Assembly: GCF_015207105.1 (NCBI RefSeq)
Contig: NZ_JADEXO010000012.1
Span: 1-64,000, forward strand
Length of the DNA: 64,000 bases
DNA from: a cf. Phormidesmis sp. LEGE 11477
GTDB taxonomy: Bacteria > Cyanobacteriota > Cyanobacteriia > Phormidesmidales > Phormidesmidaceae
Reading direction: 5' to 3'
Part shown: piece by piece, positions 33,992 to 43,522 of the stretch
Position numbering within the stretch: position 1 is the stretch's first letter
Layout: every line of letters starts with the position of its first letter
Notes under the pieces: model-generated
Databases searched by the model: none
What the model was told of the DNA's origin: nothing
What the model saw: the letters and a program-made list of their open reading frames with translations, nothing else
Position numbers and translations under genes: made by a program

Positions 33992-34777
33992 TTATGCGAT
34001 AGGTAATAGCCGCGTGACCAGCGAAAATAGACCAAAACCGATCAGCAGCACGCCGCTCGCAGGCGTAATCCAGCCAGACCAGCGCCTGATTTCTAGAATG
34101 CGCTTAATCGAAGCTGTAAAAATTCCAGCTAGCATCAGCGGCGCAACGTAACCAATAGTGTAGGCCAGCAATAGAGACGCACCTAGCACCGGATCTCCCT
34201 TTTCGCCAACCCAGGCCAGCAGTGTCGCTAGTACCGGGGTGCTACAAGGAGAGGCCACTAGGCCAAAGGTCAGCCCTAGCAAATATGACTTGGCCGAGCG
34301 GGGAATATTATTTTGCAAAAAGTCTGTGCCGTTGAAAGAAGGCAAAGGCGGCAAGGGAAGCGCTTCTAAAAGGTTTAGACCCATGAGGATGGCGATCGCA
34401 CTGACCACAATTGGTAGGCCAGCGCCGACTTGCCCATACACCCATCCCAAACTGCTAGCCACCAGTCCTAGACCCGCTAACGTAGTCGCTAGCCCAACTG
34501 CGAACCAGACCGATTGCCCAACGGCCTGCCAACGATTTTCTAGTTCGTAGCTGCCCATATAGCCCACCGTAATCGGCAGCATCGAGAGCATACACGGCGT
34601 CAAACTAGTTAGCAGTCCAGCCGCTGCAATAATGCCTACGCTGGCCAGCGACAAATGACCAAGCTGAGCTTCTACCCAACCATTGGCAGACTGGCTGAGA
34701 TGATACAAGAAGAGCTGCAGGCGTTCGTACAACGTCTCTGAAAGAGCAGCGCCCATAGTCGAAATAATCCAGGTCAA
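33992..34777 (-). CDS. ccdA: Thiol-disulfide transporter CcdA
   Basis: A 261-residue protein with six membrane segments and the conserved cysteines in SLTPCMLSMLPIT and LVASPCSTPVLATLL. It passes electrons from stromal thioredoxin into the lumen to keep apocytochrome c cysteines reduced. It precedes ccsB by 30 bases in one operon. The N-terminal 40 residues before the first segment are longer than in some relatives, so the start could be internal. Confidence 0.9.
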   Translation of the reverse strand: MTWIISTMGAALSETLYERLQLFLYHLSQSANGWVEAQLGHLSLASVGIIAAAGLLTSLTPCMLSMLPITVGYMGSYELENRWQAVGQSVWFAVGLATTLAGLGLVASSLGWVYGQVGAGLPIVVSAIAILMGLNLLEALPLPPLPSFNGTDFLQNNIPRSAKSYLLGLTFGLVASPCSTPVLATLLAWVGEKGDPVLGASLLLAYTIGYVAPLMLAGIFTASIKRILEIRRWSGWITPASGVLLIGFGLFSLVTRLLPIA

Positions 34778-34961
34778 ATGATTCAGCAGTCAATATCTCT
34801 AGTCAGCACCTCTAATTGTATCGAAGTGCTGACCTGTCCTGCTATAGCTTTCGAAGAGTTGCTTGGTACATTCACACCGGCTAAAACCCTTACAGAACAA
34901 CAGGCAACTCTTCCCGCCAAGTAAGAATGCATCCTTACTTCGCTACATTTACATATTTGGC

Positions 34962-36158
34962 TTACGTCTTTGGGCGAGGTAGCGATCTCAAAGACAGTAC
35001 GTTTGCCTCACGCGATTCGCGGGCCACCCTAATTAACAGCCCGGCTGTGATCAAGTTAGCGATAACCGAGCTACCGCCATAGCTAAACAGAGGCAGCGGC
35101 AATCCGGTCGTCGGGATAGAGCCCGTCGCAACGCCAATATTTATCAGTGACTGACCTACTAACAAAACCATACAGCCGATAGCAATGAGACGATGCACCA
35201 TTTTAGGAGACTGTACGGCAACGGCTAGAGCAATCGTGCTGTAGATAGCAAAAAAGATTAGCAGCACCACGCTGCCGATAAAGCCAAATTCTTCAGCAAA
35301 GACTGAGAAGATAAAGTCGGTATATTGAATCGGTAGAAAAAATTCTTTTTGGATGGAGAAACCATAGCCAGTGCCGCCAAGGCCACCTGAGCCGATCGCC
35401 AGCAGGCTTTGAATCAGCTGATAGCCGCTTTCAGCCGGGTCAGCCCAAGGATCGAGAAAAGAGATGATGCGATCGCGCTGATAAGACTTAAGACTAATGC
35501 TGATCACCGCTGCCATAAATCCGCTCGAAGCTGTCAAGATCAGCTGTCGATAGGGCAACCCCGCTGCTAGCGCAATCAGCCAAATCGTCATTCCGCAGAC
35601 AGCCGTTGTACTGAGGTTAGGCTGAGTCAGAATTGATAGCAGTCCAAGAGTGAAGATTCCTAGCCAGACAAGCCTGGTCTGATTAGTCAGCTTGTGCCAT
35701 TTGCCAAAAAGCTGAGCACTATGTAGAACAAGGAAAGGCTTCATCAGCTCCGAGGGCTGGATCAAAAAAGGGCCTAGCGGTAGCCAACGAGTCGCGCCAT
35801 TGACCGAAATCCCCACGCCTGGAATGTGAGTGGCCATCACCAGCAGCATACAGACTAAAAGCAAGATCCCTGAGAGCCGCATCATCTGCTGCAGTGGATG
35901 ACGGGTGATGTATCTAGAAATCAGCAGCCCAATTAACATCCAAACTAGCTGTACCAAAAAATAATGACTGCCCCGGCCATAGTCATCTTCAGCCGCATGA
36001 TAGGAGGCGGAATACAGCACGACTAATCCTACCGACAGCCATAGCAGCGTCATCCAGCGCAGCAGCCGCGCTTCGAGCGCCCAGCCCTGCACTGAGAAAA
36101 ACTGAGTAAAAAGCTGAACAGTGCCAGTTCTAAGACTAGTCGCAGCAGATAAGTTCAA
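34962..36158 (-). CDS. ftsW: FtsW/RodA/SpoVE family peptidoglycan polymerase
   Basis: A 398-residue SEDS protein with about ten membrane segments. GATRWLPLGPFLIQPSELMKPFLVL, the catalytic-region FAEEFGFIGSVVLLIFFAIY and the C-terminal GSIPTTGLPLPLFSYGGSSVIANL identify it. It polymerises lipid II during septal synthesis; FtsW is favoured over RodA by the ending, but the two are hard to separate by eye. It stands alone on the minus strand. Confidence 0.87.
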   Translation of the reverse strand: MNLSAATSLRTGTVQLFTQFFSVQGWALEARLLRWMTLLWLSVGLVVLYSASYHAAEDDYGRGSHYFLVQLVWMLIGLLISRYITRHPLQQMMRLSGILLLVCMLLVMATHIPGVGISVNGATRWLPLGPFLIQPSELMKPFLVLHSAQLFGKWHKLTNQTRLVWLGIFTLGLLSILTQPNLSTTAVCGMTIWLIALAAGLPYRQLILTASSGFMAAVISISLKSYQRDRIISFLDPWADPAESGYQLIQSLLAIGSGGLGGTGYGFSIQKEFFLPIQYTDFIFSVFAEEFGFIGSVVLLIFFAIYSTIALAVAVQSPKMVHRLIAIGCMVLLVGQSLINIGVATGSIPTTGLPLPLFSYGGSSVIANLITAGLLIRVARESREANVLSLRSLPRPKT

Positions 36159-36340
36159 AGGTCTTTGGCGTGGACTACTGCCCAGCGCATATCAGCACAA
36201 ATGTTGTTAGAGCTATAAAAGATAAAGGTCCGCACTGTCAAGCGCTTCCGTAAATTCTTGGCAATTCTCACTGTATAAAAGCCGTCTTATCTGGCGTAAC
36301 GGTTTAACTGTGAAGCAAATCGTAACCGCAGTATAGAGCC

Positions 36341-38224
36341 CTAGCCTAATACGAACTTTTTAGTCGCTTCTAGCTTTTTTAGAAACGGATGAGAAGCAGA
36401 TCCTAAGATATGCAACCTGTCTTGAGCACGGGTCATTGCAACATAAAGTTTGCGATACCGCATAGCTTCATCTTCATGATTATCTACGAATCGTTCTACT
36501 TCCATGATTACAACGGCTTTGAACTCTAGACCTAGCGATGATTCGGCTGAGACAAAACGTACGCCCGGTATGTTCACACTATAGTGCCGTTTAGAACGAT
36601 CGTCCGATAGCCTATAGACCTCAATTTTGGCAGCTTCTAATAATTTTTCCAAAGGGGAGAGCCAGCTCTTCTTGCCGCCAGCATGACTGTGAAAAATAAT
36701 AGCAATATCTTGGGTGAGGTATCCGGCTTGAATAAAGTCTTCTATCTGCTGATGTACTATACGAACAGACTGCTTTAAGTCGTCAACGGGATGCAGAACT
36801 GGGACAGAACCCTGCTTGCGAACCGATTTAGGAGAAATCAAGGGAAAGGTGGTCTCCTCGGTCCACTGATCAGTCATAGCAAACTGGCCCAAGTTGATAG
36901 CAGCCCAGGCTGCCTCGACAATTTCTTGTGTGTTGCGATAATTCAGTTTCAAGATCTTTGTTCGTCCCTGAGCCTTGATGCCTACAGATTTCCATGTAAA
37001 GTTCTTTCGCTGATGAATTTTCTGATTCCCATCAGAAACGATCAGCAGCTTACCGTCTTCACCGTCTTTGAGCGCGGTTACGCAGCATCTAAACCATTCT
37101 GGAGCGAAGGTATGGGACTCATCAACTAATATGGCATCCCACTTCAAATCAGGGTTTTCCTGAAGAGCCTCTACAAGCTGTTCTCCCGTTGTTTGACGCA
37201 ATGTCTGTTTATTCGGATAGTCCTGTGGAGAGGGGAGTACACCTAAAATATTTCTCGCCCAATCGTTGAAGTGCAAGATTTCAATTTGCTGCTCGTAGTT
37301 GGGATAATCAGGCGAATGTATCAGAGAGCGTAAATAGGCAGCAAGGCTCTTGTGGTAGCAAAGAATCAGAATTCTGTGTTCCGAAGATTCATTAGCCAGA
37401 AATTTTGCTCTTGCAATCAGTATTAGCGTCTTACCTGAACCAGCCACCCCAGAAATCAACCTGTGGCCCTCCCCTAGTCTTCTAGCTGCTGTCTCTTGTG
37501 CTGGATCGAGACTGACAATAATTTTGCTATCAGCAGGCGGCTTTGCTTTTACTTCAGGAGGCAGGCTACGTGAGGTTGCAGGCTCAGTGCGGATCTGGAT
37601 TTCAGGATGCAGAATCCCCTTAACGGTACTCACTTGCTCGTCAGTGAGTGCATAAAAGGGAAACTTCACTGCAAACATTTCCTTAAGTCGATGAATTAAC
37701 TCACGGTCGTTCAAATTCTGCCAAACTAGCAATTCATCGCGATAAGCAACCGCAGGTTGTTCTAGAACTTTGTCGAGTCCTAACTTTTGAGCCTGAGCTA
37801 CAGTGATGTTGCTCATTACAGCACCTTTACCAATTGGAAAGACCAACTTTCCCTGGTGAGGGCCTTCTAAGTGACGAAGGATGGAATATTCTTTTAGCTT
37901 GTCAGAAACGTGACAGAAATATCGGTGCGCTTGCCCGAGGGGAGACTCTTCACTAGAGACATGTTCCTGATTGTTCTTTCTTCGCCGAATGAGAAACTGA
38001 TTGCGGTCGGCGCTATCTATCTGGTTCCCAAACCATCCTTTTACTTCAATGATGAGTAGCCCGAAGGCAGGGCCTAGAATGAGAAAATCAGGATATTGAT
38101 GGTTAATACGGGGCTCATACCAAACGATGTAGTCATCAGGTAAGCCGTTTCTTAAGATCGAGAATAGCGTCTTTTCTCCCTGAGTAGCTATAGGCGGAAT
38201 AGAATCAGGAATTGTATAAGCCAT
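36341..38224 (-). CDS. NERD-domain UvrD-like helicase
   Basis: A 627-residue protein. The N-terminal NERD nuclease-related domain keeps the D46, E60 and K62 pattern in YPDFLILGPAFGLLIIEVKGW. A superfamily 1 helicase follows: Walker A GVAGSGKT (about 258-265), Walker B ILVDESHTF, then NYRNTQEIVEAAW, SLGLEFKAVVI and YVAMTRAQDRL. The combination suggests DNA repair, restriction or handling of foreign DNA. It stands alone; no partner defence gene is next to it. The start MAYTIPDSIPP fits the beginning of the NERD fold. Confidence 0.82.
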   Translation of the reverse strand: MAYTIPDSIPPIATQGEKTLFSILRNGLPDDYIVWYEPRINHQYPDFLILGPAFGLLIIEVKGWFGNQIDSADRNQFLIRRRKNNQEHVSSEESPLGQAHRYFCHVSDKLKEYSILRHLEGPHQGKLVFPIGKGAVMSNITVAQAQKLGLDKVLEQPAVAYRDELLVWQNLNDRELIHRLKEMFAVKFPFYALTDEQVSTVKGILHPEIQIRTEPATSRSLPPEVKAKPPADSKIIVSLDPAQETAARRLGEGHRLISGVAGSGKTLILIARAKFLANESSEHRILILCYHKSLAAYLRSLIHSPDYPNYEQQIEILHFNDWARNILGVLPSPQDYPNKQTLRQTTGEQLVEALQENPDLKWDAILVDESHTFAPEWFRCCVTALKDGEDGKLLIVSDGNQKIHQRKNFTWKSVGIKAQGRTKILKLNYRNTQEIVEAAWAAINLGQFAMTDQWTEETTFPLISPKSVRKQGSVPVLHPVDDLKQSVRIVHQQIEDFIQAGYLTQDIAIIFHSHAGGKKSWLSPLEKLLEAAKIEVYRLSDDRSKRHYSVNIPGVRFVSAESSLGLEFKAVVIMEVERFVDNHEDEAMRYRKLYVAMTRAQDRLHILGSASHPFLKKLEATKKFVLG

Positions 38225-38460
38225 AGAAATATCAGTTAGCAGCGGCAGATCTATTTAACGAAACCACCTTGGTATAGCCGTCGTCGGATGCATCCTCATG
38301 TGAGCAGTCAAAGCCGACGTCCGACGGCTAGCCACTTAGTCCGCATTATATAACGGTTCTAGAGATCACGAATGTATGGCTAGCGGCGGCTGCATCCTCA
38401 TAAAGAAGGTTACGCCTACGTATGCTGGCCAACCACTTTTAGGGATTTTCTGTTTCTCAA

Positions 38461-38491
38461 CAAAAAATCCCCTCGGGCGGATCGAGGGGAT
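38461..38491 (-). terminator. Terminator of ndhD
   Basis: ATCCCCTCG (38467-38475) and CGAGGGGAT (38483-38491) form a 9-bp stem; read on the minus strand it is followed by TTTTTTG, starting 24 bases after the ndhD stop. Confidence 0.8.
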
Positions 38492-38514
38492 AGTCAATAA
38501 CATCAAAATTGAAT

Positions 38515-40119
38515 TTACGGCTGATTGGTCAAATCGGGTGTGCCTAGTAGCGGCGCATTGAGCAAGGGCGTTGTCGCAATTGGCAGCGGTGGATTTTTGT
38601 CTTGCGCGATCGCAAACATCTCTGTCCGAATCCGCTCTGTAATTTGAACGGTCTTTGCATCATAGAGCTGGGTCAAGCCTTTGGGATACAGCCCAAATCC
38701 GATAATAGGAATCAGCAAACAAGTGATCACAAACACTTCGCGCGGCTCTGCGTCAATTAGCACTTCGTTTTCAATCAGTTCCTTATTCTCAGGGCCGTAG
38801 AAAATATCGCGCAGCATAGACAGCAGATATAGAGGCGTCAAAATCACACCGACTGCCATTAGCATCACCACAATCAGCTTAAAGTTAAAGCCGTAGGCAT
38901 CGCTATTCGCAAAACCGACAAAAACCATCAGCTCAGCAACGAAGCCGCTCATTCCCGGCAGCGCCAGAGACGCCATCGAGCAAGTCGTGAACATCGCGAA
39001 GATCTTCGGCATTTTGCGACCGACGCCGCCCATCTCATCGAGAATCAGCGTATGGGTCCGGTCATAGGTAGCGCCCACTAGGAAAAACAGACTGGCACCG
39101 ATCAGACCGTGAGAGACCATCTGCAAGACCGCGCCGCTTAGACCCAAGTTCGTAAACGAACCGATCCCAATCATCACAAATCCCATGTGGGAGATCGATG
39201 AGTAGGCAATTTTTCGCTTTAGATTGTTCTGGGCGAACGAGGTCAGCGCCGCGTAGATAATGTTCACCACGCCAAAGATCACTAGGCCTGGGGCAATGAC
39301 CGCATGAGCATCCGGCAGCATCTCGACGTTCATGCGAATGATTGCATAGCCACCCATCTTCAACAGGATGCCAGCTAGCAACATATGTACAGGCGCAGTT
39401 GCCTCACCGTGAGCATCCGGCAGCCAGGTATGGAAAGGAATAATCGGTAGCTTGACCGCGTAGGCAATCAGGAAGCCAGAGTATAGAAATAGCTGTAGCC
39501 TCAGCGGAAATTCCTTCGCTGCCAGCGTTTGCATGTCGAAGCTAATAGTATCGCCATAGAAGGCCATCCCTAGCGCTGCTAGCAAAATGAACAGCGAACC
39601 GCCAGCGGTGTAGAGAATAAACTTGGTCGCTGCGTATAGCCGCTTCTTGCCGCCCCAGATAGAAAGCAGCAGGTAAACAGGCAGCAGTTCTAGCTCCCAC
39701 ATTAGGAAGAACAGCAGCATATCTTGTACGACAAAGACACCAATCTGGCCAGCGTACATAGACAGCAGCAAAAAGTAGAACAGCTTGGGCTTGAAAGTGA
39801 CCGGCCAGGAAGCCAGAATCGCCAAAGTCGTAATAAAGCCAGTCAGTAGCACTAGGGGCATTGAAAGCCCATCGACACCGACAGACCAGCGTAGGTCAAG
39901 CTGAGGTACCCAGGCGTAGCTTTCGTATAGCTGCATACCCGCGCTGTTGATATCGTAATGATTGACAAAAGCGTAGACAATCAGTGCGATATCAATCAGA
40001 CCGACTACCAAGGCGTACCACCGAACAGTGCGCCCCTTTTCGTCAGGAATGAGGGGAATCAGCAGCGCCGCCAAAAATGGAAAGAAGACAATGGTTGACA
40101 GCCAGGGGAATTGATCCAT
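38515..40119 (-). CDS. ndhD: NAD(P)H dehydrogenase (NDH-1) subunit 4
   Basis: A 534-residue antiporter-like subunit of the cyanobacterial NDH-1 complex, with about 14 membrane segments. [55 protein letters not shown] and [21 protein letters not shown] carry the conserved Glu, Lys and His of the proton path. The start [26 protein letters not shown] is that of the NdhD1 type, which with NdhF1 forms the respiratory and cyclic-electron-flow complex and not the CO2-uptake version. It follows ndhF after 257 bases, with a terminator between them. Confidence 0.93.
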   Translation of the reverse strand: MDQFPWLSTIVFFPFLAALLIPLIPDEKGRTVRWYALVVGLIDIALIVYAFVNHYDINSAGMQLYESYAWVPQLDLRWSVGVDGLSMPLVLLTGFITTLAILASWPVTFKPKLFYFLLLSMYAGQIGVFVVQDMLLFFLMWELELLPVYLLLSIWGGKKRLYAATKFILYTAGGSLFILLAALGMAFYGDTISFDMQTLAAKEFPLRLQLFLYSGFLIAYAVKLPIIPFHTWLPDAHGEATAPVHMLLAGILLKMGGYAIIRMNVEMLPDAHAVIAPGLVIFGVVNIIYAALTSFAQNNLKRKIAYSSISHMGFVMIGIGSFTNLGLSGAVLQMVSHGLIGASLFFLVGATYDRTHTLILDEMGGVGRKMPKIFAMFTTCSMASLALPGMSGFVAELMVFVGFANSDAYGFNFKLIVVMLMAVGVILTPLYLLSMLRDIFYGPENKELIENEVLIDAEPREVFVITCLLIPIIGFGLYPKGLTQLYDAKTVQITERIRTEMFAIAQDKNPPLPIATTPLLNAPLLGTPDLTNQP

Positions 40120-40224
40120 AACAAAATTGAAATCTGCAAGCGAGATAAGCTATCGGGCCTTATACACTCTAGGTAGAAAAATCGATTTTAGATCAAAGCT
40201 GTTAGCTTTTCTTAAAGGTGGCTT

Positions 40225-40280
40225 AAAAAGATAGGCCGTTAAGAGGGGACGAAGTTGCCCTATGCCTCCTAACGGCCTAT
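40225..40280 (-). terminator. Terminator of ndhF
   Basis: ATAGGCCGTTAAGAGG (40231-40246) and CCTCCTAACGGCCTAT (40265-40280) pair over 16 bases with one mismatch. On the minus strand a CTTTTT run follows, 97 bases after the ndhF stop. Confidence 0.7.
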
Positions 40281-40376
40281 AGCCTTGGTCCCTGAAGCGA
40301 CTTTGCATTTCTCTAATGCCCTCTCTAATGCACTAGTGATGCAACAAGGAAATGCACCAGAAAATCGCTATACCTT

Positions 40377-42455
40377 TTATCCTAGCCCGGAGATAAAGAC
40401 CAGACCTAGCACTGCGCCAAAGACGATCAGTGCATAGAACTGGGCACGGCCATTCTCAAAGTATTTCAGTCCTTCACCTGTAACTAGGGTAACGAAGCCA
40501 GTGAGGTTGACAATACCGTCGACAATTTTGATATCGACGTTCAGAACGCTCTTGGCCAAGCGACGTGTTCCTTTGACAAAGACTTCGCGGTAGATATCGT
40601 CGATGTACCACTTGTTGAGAGAGAGATTGTAGAGAGGTTTGATCTTATTGGCGATCGCACCCGCATCAATTTTGTTAGCACGGTACATCAGCACTGCCAA
40701 CACGATTCCCGCAACCGAGATAGCAACAGATAGCCCAGCCATCCGCACGAACTCACTCATATCCACTTCTTCAGCTAGCTCAGCTACCGTCAGCGCCTCG
40801 CCCGGTGGATGTATGAACGCCTCAAAGTAATTAGCAAATGGCGTTCCGACTAAACCAATTAACACAGACGGAATCGCCAGCATCATCAACGGAAAGGTCA
40901 TACTCAAAGCCGACTCATGCGGCTCTTCAGCATGCGAGTGATCATCACCATGATCGGCAGCAGTCTCAACTTCTAGTTCCTGAGCACTCATTGCCCCAGG
41001 CCCAAGCGATGCGCCTGCCATCTGCAGAGACTGGATTTTCACCTGCTTACGCAACCCCATATCGTTCCCCTTGAACTCACCTTCAAAGGTAGAGAAGTAC
41101 ATGCGGAACATATAGAACGCAGTGATACCAGCCGTTAGCCAGCCGACCGCCCACATCACGGGGTTCACTTCAAAGACAGAGCCTAGAATCTCGTCTTTTG
41201 ACCAAAAACCTGCAAACGGCGGCAAGCCGGAGATTGCCAAAGTACCAATCAAGAAAGTAATCGCCGTGATCGGCATGTACTTTCTTAGGCCACCCATCAA
41301 ACGCATGTCTTGAGCTAAGGCAGGATCATGGCCTACCACTTCTTCCATGCCGTGAATGACTGAGCCCGATCCAAGGAACAGCATCGCCTTGAAATAAGCA
41401 TGAGTCATCAGGTGAAACAGGCCAGCACTATAAGCGCCTACGCCCATAGCCATCACCATGTAGCCCAGTTGAGACATGGTAGAAAAAGCTAGCCCTTTCT
41501 TAATATCGTTCTGAGTGATCGCAATTGAGGCACCTAAGAAGGCGGTAATTGTACCTGTCCAAGCAATCACGCTCATGACAGTTGGAATGTGCTCAAAAAC
41601 CGGATACATCCGAGCAATCAGGAAGACGCCCGCTGCCACCATGGTCGCCGCATGAATCAGGGCAGAAATAGGGGTTGGCCCTTCCATCGCATCCGGTAGC
41701 CAGACGTGGAGAGGAAACTGCGCTGACTTGGCGACTGGGCCCATAAAGACCAAAATTGCGAAGAGAGCCGCTAAACCGCCTGAGATAGTGCCGACGTTGA
41801 CCAGTTCTGTAAGGCGATCGCCCATCAGCTCAAATTCAAACGTTCCAGTCGCCCAGAACAGACCCAGAATGCCAAGCAGCAGGCCAAAGTCGCCCACGCG
41901 GTTAGTAACAAATGCCTTTTGACAGGCATCAGCCGCCCCGTCTCGGTCATACCAATAGCCAATCAGCAGATATGAACACATACCTACCAGCTCCCAGAAA
42001 ACATAAACCTGTAGCAGGTTCGGGCTAATCACTAGGCCGAGCATAGACGAGCTAAACAGACTTAGATAAGCATAAAACCGTACGTAGCTCGGATCGTGGG
42101 CCATGTAGCCGTCGGTGTATATCATCACCAAAAAGGCTACGGTGGTTACAATCACCAGCATGACCGCAGTGATGTGATCGATGGTAAAGCCCATGTTGAT
42201 CTGGAAATCTCCAGCAGAGGCCCATTCAATTAAATAGGTATAGGGTGCATGGCCTTGCCATTGGCTAACTAGCACCATGATAGAAAGTGTCATTGCCGCC
42301 CCGATCAGGCTGACAATGAAAGCAGCGACTGGCTGTCTAAGTTTGTTGGTCGCTTCGTTATAGCTGATTAGTCCTGCGCCGACAATAGTCGCACCCAAAA
42401 GCGGCAGTACGGGTATCAGCCAGATGTATTGATAAATGGCCTCGACAGATTCCAT
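40377..42455 (-). CDS. ndhF: NAD(P)H dehydrogenase (NDH-1) subunit 5
   Basis: A 692-residue antiporter-like subunit with about 15 membrane segments and the long C-terminal lateral helix. WELVGMCSYLLIGYWYDRDGAADACQKAFVTNRVGDFG, LHVWLPDAMEGPTPISALIHAATMVAAGV and NDIKKGLAFSTMSQLGYM are diagnostic. It is the NdhF1 type by sequence and by pairing with NdhD1. A histidine-rich acidic loop (DHGDDHSHAEEPHE, near residue 505) is present. I choose the start MESVEAIYQYIWLIP, with GGAG six bases upstream; the frame is open a little further to a TTG at 42482. Confidence 0.93.
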   Translation of the reverse strand: MESVEAIYQYIWLIPVLPLLGATIVGAGLISYNEATNKLRQPVAAFIVSLIGAAMTLSIMVLVSQWQGHAPYTYLIEWASAGDFQINMGFTIDHITAVMLVIVTTVAFLVMIYTDGYMAHDPSYVRFYAYLSLFSSSMLGLVISPNLLQVYVFWELVGMCSYLLIGYWYDRDGAADACQKAFVTNRVGDFGLLLGILGLFWATGTFEFELMGDRLTELVNVGTISGGLAALFAILVFMGPVAKSAQFPLHVWLPDAMEGPTPISALIHAATMVAAGVFLIARMYPVFEHIPTVMSVIAWTGTITAFLGASIAITQNDIKKGLAFSTMSQLGYMVMAMGVGAYSAGLFHLMTHAYFKAMLFLGSGSVIHGMEEVVGHDPALAQDMRLMGGLRKYMPITAITFLIGTLAISGLPPFAGFWSKDEILGSVFEVNPVMWAVGWLTAGITAFYMFRMYFSTFEGEFKGNDMGLRKQVKIQSLQMAGASLGPGAMSAQELEVETAADHGDDHSHAEEPHESALSMTFPLMMLAIPSVLIGLVGTPFANYFEAFIHPPGEALTVAELAEEVDMSEFVRMAGLSVAISVAGIVLAVLMYRANKIDAGAIANKIKPLYNLSLNKWYIDDIYREVFVKGTRRLAKSVLNVDIKIVDGIVNLTGFVTLVTGEGLKYFENGRAQFYALIVFGAVLGLVFISGLG

Positions 42456-42661
42456 TGTTAACTCCATTTCTCGCCAACCCAATTACGAACCAGTTGCCCA
42501 TGAACTCGATAGCCCGTGAACCAGTTGGCAAACAGCCTATATATTGCCATACCCCGTCCATCTGGTTCTGCTGCTTTAGGGAGAGAATGCTACGAAATGT
42601 CAATTTTAATTAAACAAAAATGTCTTATGACATCGATGTTGCGCGTTTAGCGGTGTGGCGA

Positions 42662-43441
42662 TCACACTAGCCGAGTTAGCTGCACTCGATACCGCTGCTT
42701 TTTCGTCACAGACATCTCGCCAATTTCTAATCGTCCTTTGCCTCTAATCGCAACTAGATCACCCGATTGCAATGTGCGGCTCGCCTGCGTCACTGGCTTC
42801 CAGTTCACCCGCACATCGCCGCCTGCGATCATGTCAGCCATCTTGCTGCGCGACATACCGAATCCAGCCGACGCTAGCGCATCTAAACGCATCGAAGCCT
42901 CTACGGTAGTCATCTCTTTTTTCTTTGGCTCGCGCACCCGCAATTCGCTGAGTTCTATCGGCTGTGTCTTCACTGGAACCGATCGCACCTGAGTCAGACT
43001 CGTCGTCAAGAATTCCACTAGCTCGGGAACCACAATTGCCTGTGCGCCCCGCTCGCCCAATACGATAATGTCACCGACCTTCGCCCGCACTAGACCTGTT
43101 CCTAGTAAAGACCCCAGGAAGTCTCGATGGGTAGCTGTGTCAAACAAAAAGTTGCCTGCAATACTGACGGCTGCTAGGGGTACGGACGTTTCTTCTAGCG
43201 GTAGTTCAGCGCGGGCCATCACTAGCCGCTGACGTTCTGCTTGGGGATAGCCACCGTGGGCGATCACATGCACATCACTCAGCCGACTAAAAGCTGCCTG
43301 CGCCTCAAATAGCTCAGGGGGAGAAAGAAAGTCGGTAGCCACAGGCTCCCAAGTACGGATCGCTTGTTCTGCCTGGTCAATTATGTGAGAGAGCGTCTCT
43401 TTATTTTCAGAGTGCTTAAGCAGGTCTTCTTTTGGGAGCAT
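42662..43441 (-). CDS. Photosystem II S4-domain protein (YlmH-like)
   Basis: A 259-residue RNA-binding protein. The C-terminal S4 domain (MRLDALASAGFGMSRSKMADMIAGGDVRVNWKPV to DLVAIRGKGRLEIG) follows an N-terminal YlmH-type region. Cyanobacterial members are called photosystem II S4 proteins; a role in rRNA or stalled-ribosome binding is known for YlmH. The start MLPKEDLLKH is as in relatives. It is downstream of the CrtI-type desaturase on the same strand (81 bases). Confidence 0.85.
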   Translation of the reverse strand: MLPKEDLLKHSENKETLSHIIDQAEQAIRTWEPVATDFLSPPELFEAQAAFSRLSDVHVIAHGGYPQAERQRLVMARAELPLEETSVPLAAVSIAGNFLFDTATHRDFLGSLLGTGLVRAKVGDIIVLGERGAQAIVVPELVEFLTTSLTQVRSVPVKTQPIELSELRVREPKKKEMTTVEASMRLDALASAGFGMSRSKMADMIAGGDVRVNWKPVTQASRTLQSGDLVAIRGKGRLEIGEMSVTKKQRYRVQLTRLV

Positions 43442-43522
43442 ACAAGAGAGTTACATCAGACTTGTTTTTAAAGCAGGTATCTAGCTAAGTAGGTACCTAG
43501 AAGGGGCCACTAGGGGAAGTTT

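Noticed and set aside
38376-38561. 61-codon plus-strand open frame
   Set aside because: It is made of the ndhD terminator and the antisense of the ndhD end.
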